Source: Allorhodopirellula heiligendammensis
Lineage (GTDB): Bacteria > Planctomycetota > Planctomycetia > Pirellulales > Pirellulaceae
Direction of reading: 5' to 3'
Length of the DNA stretch: 42,562 bases
NCBI RefSeq assembly: GCF_007860105.1
Contig: NZ_SJPU01000008.1
Coordinates: forward strand, 1-42,562
The notes beneath the pieces are model-generated. The model ran no database searches. It was not told the DNA's origin and saw only the letters and a program-made list of their open reading frames with translations. The stretch's first letter is position 1, and the number at the start of each line of letters is the position of its first letter. Made by a program: the position numbers and the translations under genes. This document shows, in pieces, positions 1 to 7,941 of this stretch.

Positions 1-668
1 TCAAACTGCCCATCGCAAAGGCCTCCTTGCCGAAGATGAAGTTGTGGTAAACCCATCTAAGCAAGTGAGGCCTTTCTTGTATATGTCGTTTCAGGGAAAA
101 GAGTTAGCGAAAACTACGTGCCATTCGAGTCGGCCACCGGAACAGCTTACGAGCGTCCGAATCTGGCGTCGGTCTGAAACACCGAGCGCAATTTGGCGAA
201 TTGGTTCGCCACCTCGGTTTGTCCAACCTCAGCCGATTCGATTGTCTCGTAATTAGCAGTCGTCTATATCGAGAACACGGTTCAATAACGACTTCGAGAT
301 CGCCCCGGAACGCCCATTTGCTGCCCAGGGGCGATCGTTCGCGCGGTTTAGAGCCTTAGGAATCGGCCAGGGTTACTGCTTGGCGAAACCAGGTTCCTGA
401 TGGATGCTGGTCTTCAAGTACCGATTGTCAGACAATCACAGAAAGGTTCCGGCCACTTTTTTCTATCTGATGTTCGGTGACATGGGAGTTCGTTTCAAAG
501 TTGGTTTTCTTATCCTAGCAGAACTCGCCAAGAGTTTCGGCCTTCGATATCGGACTACTGAATGTCTTGGCGACTTCCGCTAAAATTCCTGCACAGTGCC
601 CCGACCAGGACGAAAAGCTGCCTCGTCCAACAGGGGCAATCAAAATTGCGACTTCTCAGGAGTATGTA
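1..668. other. Left edge, no supportable gene
   Basis: No reading frame here resembles a protein family I recognise. A minus-strand frame without a start codon runs off the left edge (about positions 1 to 105), but it is too short to call. Several short plus-strand frames have no ribosome binding site. The stretch may be decayed coding sequence or the promoter region of the gene starting at 669. Confidence 0.4.
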
Positions 669-1793
669 ATGGAATCGGTAGTTGAACTGATCCGACGGGT
701 GGAAGATTTTGAGATTGATCCGGGCGAGAAAGCCTTGCCATTTGAGGCTCGTTTAGCCCGCGAGAATGGCTGGACGGTGGCGTATTCGCGACGCGTGACC
801 AACGAATATAAACGGTTCTGCGTCATGGCGGTTGCCGCCGGGCATCCTGTCACGCCGCCTGAGCATGTCGATCAAGCCTGGCATCTCCACCTCACCTACT
901 CGCGATCTTACTGGGAACGCTTCTGCCCCGAAGTGCTCGGCCAACCGCTGCATCACGAACCGACCAGCGGCGGGACACACGAAGGACTGAAATATCGCGA
1001 CTGGTATGCCGAGACACTCGCGAGTTACAAAAGACTGTTTGGACACCCGGCCCCGACGGATATCTGGCCATCGGTCAAACAACGCTTCGCACATGCGGGT
1101 GAGTGGCGATGGGTCAACACCGGGCAATCATGGGTGATCCCCCGATTTCAAACCGTGGTGACCGCCATCGCCGTTGCGACGATGTTGTTTCTGTTGATCT
1201 TACCAGGATGCCACGGCGCAGGCGGCTGGCCAGTTCCACCGTTCCATTTGGGAGGCGGTGGTTTTCTGGTTTTCTACTTTGCATTCGCAATCGGTACGTT
1301 GGCCTTCACGGCTGCCAGCCGTTTGTCTCAGTCCAATGACAACAGCCCGGAGTCAACGTCAACGACGCCGATCGATGTAGCGGAGTTATCGCCACAGCAG
1401 ATCGCTGTGCTCAGCGGAGGCGGAGCGAGATTAGCTCATGTAGCCATGGCCCAATTGTATATGGATGAGAAAATCACGATCAGCAAACGATGGTGGGGAA
1501 AGCCCACCCAGCGATGTGAAGTCGTCGCTGCTCTTGTAGAGTTGCAGCAGGCCCGACTTTTTGAGCATGCTTGCCTTCAGTTCCCAGACCGATTCCGGCA
1601 GGATCACCGAGTCGCGAACCAGACTCAATCCGAATGCATTCTCGGCTTCCAATCGAGTCAGCCCCATCGCCGCAGCGAGCACGGTTTCAAGTCGTTCGGC
1701 GCCGGGGAGTTCACCCTCTTCGGTGGCGATGCCTTCGGCAATTTCCTTGAGTTGTTCCCGGGTCGGCAACGGATGGTCGATGACGATGAATAG
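669..1793 (+). pseudogene. Truncated GRDP-like / TIGR04222-type membrane protein
   Basis: Start chosen at ATG 669 because AGGAG lies about seven bases upstream; the longer TTG start at 567 has no such support. Residues 1 to about 130 resemble the glycine-rich-domain-protein-like (GRDP) family, with a VDQAWHLHL box followed by an LHHEPT box. One or two hydrophobic segments follow (about residues 155-180 and 195-215). Next comes a segment like the start of TIGR04222 (ELSPQQIAVLSGGGARLAH, then MAQLYMDEKITI). That similarity stops near position 1502. The remaining ~95 codons are the antisense of the neighbouring ATPase gene, so the natural C-terminus is gone and the tail is not meaningful protein. 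Function of the family is unknown. Domain names are from memory of motif shape; the truncation follows from the overlap with the minus-strand gene. Confidence 0.7.
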
Positions 1794-2195
1794 CTTTTCG
1801 AGTTCCGTTGGGATCTGGACCACCGGCGATAGGATGACGAAGATCGTTCGAGTTGACTTGCCGTCAACGATCTGACGCGCCAACGCCTGCATGATTTCGG
1901 CGGAACTGAGGAAGCGATGGAAATTCGTCAATACGACGATCGACGGCGTGTCATCGCCAGCGAATGAACGCATCGAGCGAATTGCGGACAAAGGATCATT
2001 TGACCCATCATCATCACCGAGCGGACTTCCGCTCACTCGCAAACCCTGGTCGATGTCCCAGCTCACTAGCCGCCACTCGTGCTCACGACAAAGCTGGCTG
2101 ATTTCGAGTAACGCGTCGTCATGCTCGTGACTTTCGATCCAGATGCCGGTGAAACAGGCTTTCACCAATTCCTCCAATCGATCGGATAGTTTCAT
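1431..2195 (-). pseudogene. Truncated Ycf46-like AAA+ ATPase (N-terminal part only)
   Basis: The protein starts at ATG 2195, seven bases after AAGGAG. It resembles the N-terminal half of Ycf46-like AAA+ ATPases. It has a degenerate P-loop-like first domain, then TPSIVVLTNFHRFL (a Walker-B-like strand), VILSPVVQIPTELEKLF and IDHPLPTREQLKEIAEGIA, as in Ycf46. At DDFTSLGGL, where the family continues into the second AAA+ module with the functional Walker A and B motifs, similarity ends (near position 1502). The last ~24 residues are antisense of the plus-strand gene. The ATP-hydrolysing module is therefore absent and the gene is probably non-functional. It is the last gene of a leftward operon, 26 bases after the TOPRIM gene. 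Cyanobacterial and plastid Ycf46 is linked to DUF1257 proteins (Ycf35), which fits the neighbours. Confidence 0.75.
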
Positions 2196-2221
2196 AGATT
2201 CTCCTTGTTTTAAAGTGAAAT

Positions 2222-2881
2222 TCAGGATGCCAGCAGGTCATTGATCGCCAACATCCAAGACGTGATTTCTCCCTCTGGGTCACGCTCGGCCAGCAAGCTG
2301 GGCGTCATGTGTTCAACGGCAACTGTGTTGAGCCAACGTTTCGCTCGATTCGCCATTCGGCTTTGCGAACGTTTGGCCTGCAGTAGCCATGCGGTCTCGC
2401 CAGGACGCTGGCGGTAGAGTTCGCGGGCAGTCAGTTCCGCAACGCGATCGAAGTCGTCAAATTGCACGGTGATCTGTCCCGCCGCAAATATCGCTCGAGG
2501 ATGCAGGTAGTTTTCAAGACACCGTTTCCGGGTGATGACCGCCCGGCATCCTTCACGATTGTTGACCGAGTCCGCAGCTTGCCTGCGGAGATCGGTCTCG
2601 GGAGACAGCTCGTGATCGTAAAGATGGAATTCGGGACGACCGAGCGGAGCAAAGCGATTGACCCACGCTCGAACATGACCGCCCCCGAATGGAACGAAAA
2701 TGAGTTCACCCCGCCGCTCCATCTCCGCCAAATTTGGTAGCTGACAGTCGGTGGCATGAAGCATCAGGCTGATGCGACGCAAAAACTCGATGTCATTCAT
2801 TCCCTCGACGACCAACAGCAGACCAACGCGATCTGCTGTTTGGATTCTTGCATCGTTTAAGCTTTCGCTAGATATGTCGAT
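2222..2881 (-). CDS. TOPRIM-domain protein (OLD-nuclease-like)
   Basis: The protein carries a TOPRIM signature near its N-terminus: LLLVVEGMNDIEFL supplies the conserved Glu. This is followed by a glycine-rich VPFGGGHV turn and an acidic FHLYDHEL strand in place of the usual DxD. The rest is helical and basic (QAKRSQSRMANRAKR). No ATPase domain is attached, unlike full-length OLD nucleases, so it may act with the adjacent AAA+ protein. No ATG, GTG or TTG lies in frame between the upstream stop codon region and the TOPRIM motif. I place the start at ATC 2881, five bases after AAGGAG, overlapping the DUF2997 stop. ATA 2884 or 2875 are alternatives, as is a start at 3001 that would overlap DUF2997 by 120 bases. 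Role unknown; nucleic-acid cleavage or nucleotidyl transfer is inferred only. Confidence 0.65.
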   Translation of the reverse strand: MDISSESLNDARIQTADRVGLLLVVEGMNDIEFLRRISLMLHATDCQLPNLAEMERRGELIFVPFGGGHVRAWVNRFAPLGRPEFHLYDHELSPETDLRRQAADSVNNREGCRAVITRKRCLENYLHPRAIFAAGQITVQFDDFDRVAELTARELYRQRPGETAWLLQAKRSQSRMANRAKRWLNTVAVEHMTPSLLAERDPEGEITSWMLAINDLLAS

Positions 2882-3075
2882 TATCTCTCCTTTTGTGTTT
2901 CGGTGTTGGCGCTGGACTGAGCCGAATAGAATTCGGTTGTGAGTCTTTCGGACTGTCGTTTGCCCAGAGCGGTTTCGAGGAATTGAGTAGCTTCGCGGCA
3001 TTCACCGCCAGTAAAACCAATCGTTTCGATCTTGGTCGCACCGGTCGGAGAGATGACAATGTTGAACGTTTTCAA
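2881..3075 (-). CDS. DUF2997 small protein
   Basis: A 64-residue protein with the DUF2997 layout: an N-terminal beta hairpin (MKTFNIVISPTGATKIETIG), a G-x-x-CREA turn with a single conserved Cys, and a helix (TQFLETALGK) ending in ERLTTEFY. It overlaps the DUF1257 stop by four bases and sits in the middle of the leftward operon, so translational coupling is likely. DUF2997 commonly accompanies DUF1257 and a Ycf46-like ATPase. The biochemical role is not known. Confidence 0.85.
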   Translation of the reverse strand: MKTFNIVISPTGATKIETIGFTGGECREATQFLETALGKRQSERLTTEFYSAQSSANTETQKER

Positions 3076-3440
3076 CTGGCACCTCCAACTTGGACGGTGA
3101 GCTTGATTGATCCGTCAGCCAGTGATTGTTCAGTCACGGAGTGCCCCTGCTTGCGAGCTTCCAAAACCGATTTTTCAACCGCATACCGCTGGATCAGCTT
3201 GTCCAGTTGAGCCTGTTCACCCCAATGACCTCCGTAGTTGTCGTAGTGAACAGTGCCGCTGTCGGTATCGCAGACGACGGGGTATCGCCAGCGTGGGAGC
3301 TGGACGCAATATCCAGTTGCCTCGGCGCTGAATAGCTTGATGGTTTGATGCATCGGTGCGTCAAGGCCAAGTCGACGGCACGATGACCGCAATGCCTCTG
3401 GATCACGCACCTGTGTCTCGATCGTCACAACGTGTGACAT
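3072..3440 (-). CDS. DUF1257 (Ycf35-like) protein
   Basis: A 122-residue protein starting at MSHVVTIETQVRD. I prefer ATG 3440 over the longer frame because AAAGGAGAATCT immediately precedes it, and this is the normal N-terminus of the family. The order is an N-terminal strand SHVVTIETQVRDPEAL, a central aromatic segment (GYCVQLPRWRYPVVCDTDSG), a DNYGGHWG box, and a C-terminal helix-strand (KLIQRYAVEKSVLEARKQGH, then GSIKLTVQVGGAS). This matches DUF1257, the Ycf35 family of cyanobacteria and plastids. It lies upstream of DUF2997 with overlapping stop and start codons. Family function is unestablished; linkage to Ycf46-like ATPases is the main clue. Confidence 0.85.
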   Translation of the reverse strand: MSHVVTIETQVRDPEALRSSCRRLGLDAPMHQTIKLFSAEATGYCVQLPRWRYPVVCDTDSGTVHYDNYGGHWGEQAQLDKLIQRYAVEKSVLEARKQGHSVTEQSLADGSIKLTVQVGGAS

Positions 3441-3471
3441 AGATTCTCCTTTGTGGAAATAATTGAATGAA

Positions 3472-4041
3472 CTAGTTGCGATCGCTTTGACCTGTCGGTC
3501 TGTCGCCAATCCGTGGAAGTTCTTTGGACCTGTCGCGATCAGTGCTGTCATGAATCGTGAACAGCTTTGGAGTCGGAGAATTGATTTCTGCGAGCAGAAG
3601 TTCGGCAATTGCCATGTTCTCATCAGCCTGGTCACTGCGGCGTAGAACTTGCCAAGCGATTAACAGCGGAACGGCACATGCAAACATCAAACCAACGGCT
3701 TTGATCGCTTCGGCAATCACCGGCGCTCGATTTCTTGAGTTGGCAACATCACGGCGGTCATGCTCCAGCAAGTCTCGTTGCCTCCCGAGTTCAGATCGTT
3801 CCAACTGCACATCGCGATGCAGACCGATCATGTCCTCGCGTGCGACGGCATCGAATTCGACGAGCCGCTTGGTTCCTTCAGCGATGTGACGCTGCAACTC
3901 CGTGTTGCGAATTTCCTGCTGAGCTTGCCGCTCAAGACTCCTTTCCGCCATTTCGGCGAGTCGTCTGTTTTCGTCGTCCCGACATCCGCCTGCGGCGAGG
4001 GTGACGATGGCCACGACCAAGACCGTCTTCAGTTTTGGCAT
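3472..4041 (-). CDS. Lipoprotein with coiled coil and membrane segment
   Basis: The 189-residue product begins with a lipoprotein signal: a Lys-rich start, hydrophobic core VLVVAIVTLAAG and lipobox AAGGC with Cys20. Residues ~25-105 are charged, heptad-like helix (RLAEMAERSLERQAQQEI and onward) consistent with a coiled coil. A hydrophobic segment at ~118-132 (GLMFACAVPLLIAWQVL) could cross the membrane. A short tail holding MAIAELLLAEI follows. GGAGACAAC lies just before ATG 4041. It is the first well-supported gene of the DUF1257/DUF2997/TOPRIM/AAA+ operon, so it may anchor that group at the envelope. I do not recognise a named family. Confidence 0.75.
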   Translation of the reverse strand: MPKLKTVLVVAIVTLAAGGCRDDENRRLAEMAERSLERQAQQEIRNTELQRHIAEGTKRLVEFDAVAREDMIGLHRDVQLERSELGRQRDLLEHDRRDVANSRNRAPVIAEAIKAVGLMFACAVPLLIAWQVLRRSDQADENMAIAELLLAEINSPTPKLFTIHDSTDRDRSKELPRIGDRPTGQSDRN

Positions 4042-4162
4042 GTTGTCTCCATTGTTCTAGAATTCGATTCAAAATGGCTTGCAGGCCGAGTCGCAGTCGA
4101 CGCTCTCGGGCCAAGGCGAGCACAGCAACTAGCAATGCGCCGCTAATAACCACCATGAACAT
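3932..4162 (-). CDS. Possible small single-pass membrane protein
   Basis: From ATG 4162 the frame gives MFMVVISGALLVAVLALARERR followed by a basic helix (GLQAILNRILEQWRQHAK), a plausible short single-pass membrane protein. AGGAGGGG lies upstream, although about 13 bases away. The frame then overlaps the lipoprotein gene by 110 bases and becomes a low-complexity Arg-rich tail, which argues that only the first ~45 residues are real or that a frameshift removed the stop. No family recognised. Confidence 0.3.
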   Translation of the reverse strand: MFMVVISGALLVAVLALARERRLRLGLQAILNRILEQWRQHAKTEDGLGRGHRHPRRRRMSGRRKQTTRRNGGKES

Positions 4163-4315
4163 GTAAGCGATAGGCCCCTCCTTTCCATGGTAAAGAGTAA
4201 GATAAATTGAGGATGCTGATTGATTTGGCTCTACATATGACGCGTTTTGGGCGTCAATTTGGGTCCATCGGCGACGCCCAAACAAGAAGCGGCCATTCAT
4301 GGAATATGCCACGCA

Positions 4316-4456
4316 TTATCTGGTAACTTCGCTCTTGGTCTTGCTGGCATCTGATTTGGCAGCGATCTCCTCGGCAATTCGCCGAGCCACCAAACGCAAG
4401 AGTTTGCGAAGGATCGATCCACGATCCCGTAATGCAGTTTTTGCTCGGTCTTTCAT
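4316..4456 (-). CDS. Small basic hypothetical protein (46 aa)
   Basis: A short minus-strand frame from ATG 4456 to TAA 4316 encodes 46 residues. It starts MKDRAKTALRDRGSILRKL and continues as a basic amphipathic helix (LRLVARRIAEEIAAKSDAS) with a polar tail. The composition is unusually regular for a chance frame, and a weak GGAA precedes the start. It lies downstream of the recombinase gene but beyond that gene's terminator, so it would need its own promoter or read-through. A DNA-binding or recombinase-accessory role is only a guess from charge and position. Confidence 0.4.
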   Translation of the reverse strand: MKDRAKTALRDRGSILRKLLRLVARRIAEEIAAKSDASKTKSEVTR

Positions 4457-4478
4457 CGTGTTTCCGTGTTAGCGCATG

Positions 4479-4508
4479 AAAAACCCCGCGGCCAATGACC
4501 AGCGGGGC
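4479..4508 (-). terminator. Intrinsic terminator of the recombinase gene
   Basis: On the minus strand a GC-rich stem (GCGGGG of the plus strand pairing with CCCCGC across a 12-base loop, positions 4485-4508) is followed by five T. It lies about 40 bases past the recombinase stop codon, the expected place. Confidence 0.7.
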
Positions 4509-4545
4509 ATAAGATATGAAACGGGTTGGAAGGTCTCCTCGCCTG

Positions 4546-6480
4546 CTAAAGTGGGTCAAATCGATAGCGAGGATGTAAATGTCGGCGTAGCTTGCCTTCC
4601 GCTGGCGGGGCCGTCAGAACCTGATATGGATCGTCGAGTCCACGTTGACGCATTTCGCGATAGAGACGCTTTGCGCGCTGCACCGCAGGCTGCGTGATCT
4701 TGAGACGCTCCGCAATCTCACGTTCGGTCAGCTCAGGTCCGGATTCGCCGTTCAGTTTACTCTGCCGGGCAACTTCGGCCATAAACTTGACTCGTTGAGG
4801 TACTTCAAAGAGGTCGACTGTCCGGTGGTGCTTCATCACATCGACGTCGAGCATCTTCGACAGTGGTTCGCCTTCGATCAGAGAAAGCAAGTTAACTGTG
4901 AAAGTGGCTCGCAGGCCGACTTTGCCACCATCGATCAATTGAACCGGGAGAACGACAAGGTCTTCGATGAACTGATTCATAAGGCGGCCAAACTGTGGAT
5001 CTGGAAGGCTCGATTTGAAAATATCGATAGCCCGTGATCGAATATCATCGACAGAGGGCACCACGATGTTGCTCTGCGACGAGTCTTGCAGCGACCGGAG
5101 TTCATCCGCTAAGTCAGCTTGGCGATTTTCAAGCCGATTCAATTCGACCTTCAGCAAACGAGACCCACTGCCGGAGCGAATAAAATTGAGAACGTTATCT
5201 ATTTCCCGCTCGACACGATCTAGATCACGACGTATTTCTTGAAGACGTCCTCCTGCATTTTCGTTTAACTGCTGAACTTGGTTTCGGACTTCATTCATCA
5301 GCACTTCGTCAAACTCTGGAAGTTCTTTAACCAGTTCTATGACCGATTCACAAATCCGCCGAGAGGTATCCCGGCCATTTGCACTCGCTCCGTTCCAGCA
5401 TTTGTATTCGATCGCTCCCTTGCACATCAGATTCTGAGGCTGGCCATGAGCACCGTAATACAGAACGCGACCGCAAATTCCGCAGTACATGCTCTGTCCC
5501 GGCCAGACCGTGCGTGAGCGGGGCATGCCCTCACGTTTGTCCTTTGCATGCTGCTTTCCACGACGATACTTGGCATTCTTGCGATCGATCTTCCGCAAAA
5601 TCCGGTCGTACCGAATCGGTTCGATGAACGCTAAATGCTCACAATGTCGCGTCAAATGATCCTTTTCTGCCGCCGTCACCGAACGCCGCTTACCGGTCCG
5701 ATTGTTTCGCTTTGATACGCGGCGATTCCACCGCCGAGAACCCTTTAAAATCGTATTATGAGTGATTCGAGAAACCATAGCGGTTGACCAAGTGTTTAAG
5801 CGGCACCCAGGCCCCGTTGGGACCCCCTGGTCGTTGAGCCAATCAGCGACTTCAGAATAGGAGGCTCCGTCGTCAAGCATCTCGAACCAGCGATTGTAAA
5901 CCTTCTCTGCATCTGGGTCTTTCGAAAGATCGTTGTCGGTCTTGGCTCCTTCAGCGCGAACATAGCCGTATGGCAAGACAACCAAAATCGAGCCTTCCGA
6001 GAATCGATTACGAAAGGTCCGCTTAATTCGATCGGAGGTATCCTGGTTGTGCCGCTCGTGGTGCAGCGTGGAAAACATCGCTGACGTCTTCCAATCAGAC
6101 TTGAACGTATCGACGTGGTCGTTGATGGCGATCAACCTCGTTTCGAAGTCTTCACAGAGTTCGCAAATTCGAAGAGCGTCAAGCCGGCGGCAAATACGGC
6201 CAAGGTCTTCAACGACGATCAAATCGGGCCAACCCGAATCGATCAAATCCTCCATCTCGCGGTAAGAGTCGCGGTCGATGACCTCGCCGCTACCGCGGCT
6301 AGCAATACTCTTCCAGTCAATCTCGCCATCGTAATGGTCGGAAACGAGGCGTTTCGACTTCGCCCGTTGATCATCGAGGGCTCGTTCGTCTTGGTGCTCG
6401 GTACTGATTCGCTCAATGGTTAGCACCTTCAATGTCGTTCCGCGTCGCGGTCGAAGGGCCGGGTTTATGTAGTCACTCAT
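4546..6480 (-). CDS. Large serine recombinase
   Basis: The product has 644 residues from MSDYINPALRPRRG; the 14 upstream codons lack support. The N-terminal resolvase domain has STEHQDERALDDQ, ASRGSGEVIDRDSY and a DLIVVEDLGRICRR helix; the catalytic serine is probably the one in RIST or SRGS. A Recombinase (DNA-binding) domain follows (~160-290: DDGASYSEVADWLNDQGVPT). Next is a Cys-rich zinc-ribbon-like part (MYCGICGRVLYYGAHG, then MCKGAIEYKCWNG), then a long coiled coil (~390-460). A C-terminal helix-turn-helix-like segment (ELTEREIAERLKITQPAVQRAKR) completes it. This is the architecture of large serine integrases, which join attP and attB without a topological filter. Two dyads lie directly upstream of the start and a terminator lies downstream, so the gene looks like a self-contained mobile unit. 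Confidence 0.9.
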   Translation of the reverse strand: MSDYINPALRPRRGTTLKVLTIERISTEHQDERALDDQRAKSKRLVSDHYDGEIDWKSIASRGSGEVIDRDSYREMEDLIDSGWPDLIVVEDLGRICRRLDALRICELCEDFETRLIAINDHVDTFKSDWKTSAMFSTLHHERHNQDTSDRIKRTFRNRFSEGSILVVLPYGYVRAEGAKTDNDLSKDPDAEKVYNRWFEMLDDGASYSEVADWLNDQGVPTGPGCRLNTWSTAMVSRITHNTILKGSRRWNRRVSKRNNRTGKRRSVTAAEKDHLTRHCEHLAFIEPIRYDRILRKIDRKNAKYRRGKQHAKDKREGMPRSRTVWPGQSMYCGICGRVLYYGAHGQPQNLMCKGAIEYKCWNGASANGRDTSRRICESVIELVKELPEFDEVLMNEVRNQVQQLNENAGGRLQEIRRDLDRVEREIDNVLNFIRSGSGSRLLKVELNRLENRQADLADELRSLQDSSQSNIVVPSVDDIRSRAIDIFKSSLPDPQFGRLMNQFIEDLVVLPVQLIDGGKVGLRATFTVNLLSLIEGEPLSKMLDVDVMKHHRTVDLFEVPQRVKFMAEVARQSKLNGESGPELTEREIAERLKITQPAVQRAKRLYREMRQRGLDDPYQVLTAPPAEGKLRRHLHPRYRFDPL

Positions 6481-6484
6481 AACA

Positions 6485-6532
6485 GTCTCACTCAATGAGA
6501 CCCGGCAATCCAATCTTGGCACACTGTGCCAA
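6485..6532. promoter_or_regulatory. Paired dyads upstream of the recombinase
   Basis: Two inverted repeats precede the recombinase start codon. GTCTCA-ctcaa-TGAGAC spans 6485-6501, and TTGGCAC-act-GTGCCAA spans 6516-6532. They could be operators for autoregulation or subsites at which the recombinase binds. No protein is known to bind them; the call rests on symmetry and position. Confidence 0.45.
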
Positions 6533-6659
6533 AGAACCTGCCTACGGGTGAGAACACGTGACTACAGCTGACAACAAACGAAAAATCGCAAGTCGTTGAC
6601 ACGGAACACTTTGCAGCTGCAAGTGCTTGTTCGGCAATCACTTACGGCAAGCAGATTTT

Positions 6660-6681
6660 AGAGTCCCGTGTCCTCCGCTTA
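6660..6681 (+). other. tRNA 3'-end-like fragment (possible attachment-site remnant)
   Basis: TTTAGAGTCCCGTGTCCTCC followed by GCT looks like the T-loop, T-stem 3' strand and acceptor 3' strand of a tRNA, most like a tRNA-Ser with a GGAGGAC acceptor. No 5' half that could pair with it lies upstream. A strong terminator follows directly, as after an intact tRNA gene. This would fit an integration end that duplicated only the tRNA 3' end. The match is by eye and short. Confidence 0.35.
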
Positions 6682-7941
6682 AAAGCCACTTGCCGCCAGT
6701 CGGTAAGTGGCTTTTTTTTGGCTCATACGACTGAAAGCGTACTTTGTTGGATGGAGCGAGTAGAGCGTGAGCTCAAAATACTCACGGTCGCGGATACCGC
6801 AGGATTGCCTTTGGACAGTCTTGATTTTGCTGTTGGTGCCCTCCATCGGCCCGGATTATATCCGATGCCTAAAGTAGTTCATCAGTCCCTCTTCAAGCCG
6901 CATCAACGTCTTTGCCATTGTTTTTAGGGGGGCCAGTCCGGTCGCTATCGCTCGCTCACACCAAAACCGCAGGAACAACTGGGCCGGCCAGCGAAACGTA
7001 TACCTCCAAAACATTCGCAGCTCCTCCTTGAGATGATACGCCGTGGCTAGCGGCTCGTTGAGTTCCAATGCCGCGGCCAGGTGTGCTTCCTCGTTGCGAT
7101 CTGCACGTAGGTTCTCGGGATTCTTCAGCAGCAGCCACTGACTCCCCTTGAGCACCGACTTTTCAGCGGCGGTCGCTTTCTGGAAGAGTTGCCGACGGAG
7201 TGTGGTCAACTTCTCGTTCATTAATTTCACGACATGGAAGCGGTCAAACACGATATCGGCGTTAGGAAGGTTCCCACGCACCGCAAGGATGTAGGCGCTG
7301 GACATGTCCATCGCAACTGCTTCGATGCGATGCCGCCGACGGCCCCGTCGTTTTCGAAAAGGTACTAGCGAACCGGCCGATTTGCCTTCTCCCACGAAGA
7401 TAATCGCACCGCTGTCCAGGTCCATCACTAGCGTCACGTAGCGGTGACCTTTGCCAATGCAGATCTCATCGATGGCGATTCGCCGTACGTCATTCAGGGA
7501 AGGATTGGCGAATCGTCGCCTGAGATCGTCTTTTTTGATTTCCCTGATCACGTCCCATGTGAGACCGAGAAGATCGGCAACGTCTTTGATTGTCATGCTG
7601 CGAGTGAGCTGCAATGCGTATGTCCCCCAGCCCTTGGTGTAGCTTCGGCGGGCGTCGGCAAAGTCAGTTTAGATTTGGCGAACGGCCCCGCAATCATGGC
7701 ACTGCACGCGAGGTAAGGAGGCGACGACTACGGTCCGTTTTAGGCCGATCGGAGAAGCTCGAAATTCCCGTTGCCTGAGTCTTCGACGGATCACGTTTCG
7801 GCTATCGCACGATGGACAGCAAATCGTCTTTCCGCGTGGCGGGACATGAAATCGTGTGACGCCTTTGGAGAACTCAATCCGCGTCTGCTGGTAGCCACGG
7901 ATGCCAAAGGACTGATAAAACAAGGTGGTGGACATGTGCAT
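6679..7941 (-). pseudogene. ISL3-family transposase, inactivated
   Basis: One continuous frame of 421 codons with two internal stops. Residues 1-90 hold the zinc-finger N-terminus (CCPSCDSRNVI and VQCHDCGAVRQ). A TAA at 7669-7671 then interrupts it, probably a one-base change from a Lys or Gln codon. The frame resumes with the helix-turn-helix part (MTIKDVADLLGLTWDVIREI) and the DDE domain (RRIAIDEICIGKGHRYVTLV, MDMSSAY, FDRFHVVKLMNE). A second TAA after NYFRHRI (6856) precedes the conserved EGTNSKIKT segment carrying the last catalytic Glu. At the 3' end the usual stop inside the inverted repeat appears lost through a one-base insertion, so the frame runs to 6679. The transposase is surely inactive. 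Confidence 0.85.
6681..6719 (+). terminator. Intrinsic terminator, rightward
   Basis: AAGCCACTT (6683-6691) pairs with AAGTGGCTT (6705-6713), extended by CCG/CGG inside, and ends in eight T. It fits the end of the displaced tRNA-like fragment. The ISL3 element starts immediately after the T run. Confidence 0.75.

Noticed and set aside
1..105. Minus-strand partial gene at the left edge
   Set aside because: About 35 codons after a stop with no start codon; too little to identify.
567..668. TTG start for the GRDP-like gene
   Set aside because: ATG 669 has a well-placed AGGAG and the family similarity begins there.
2222..3001. TOPRIM protein starting at 3001
   Set aside because: It would overlap the well-supported DUF2997 gene by 120 bases, and its first 40 residues are a shadow of that gene.
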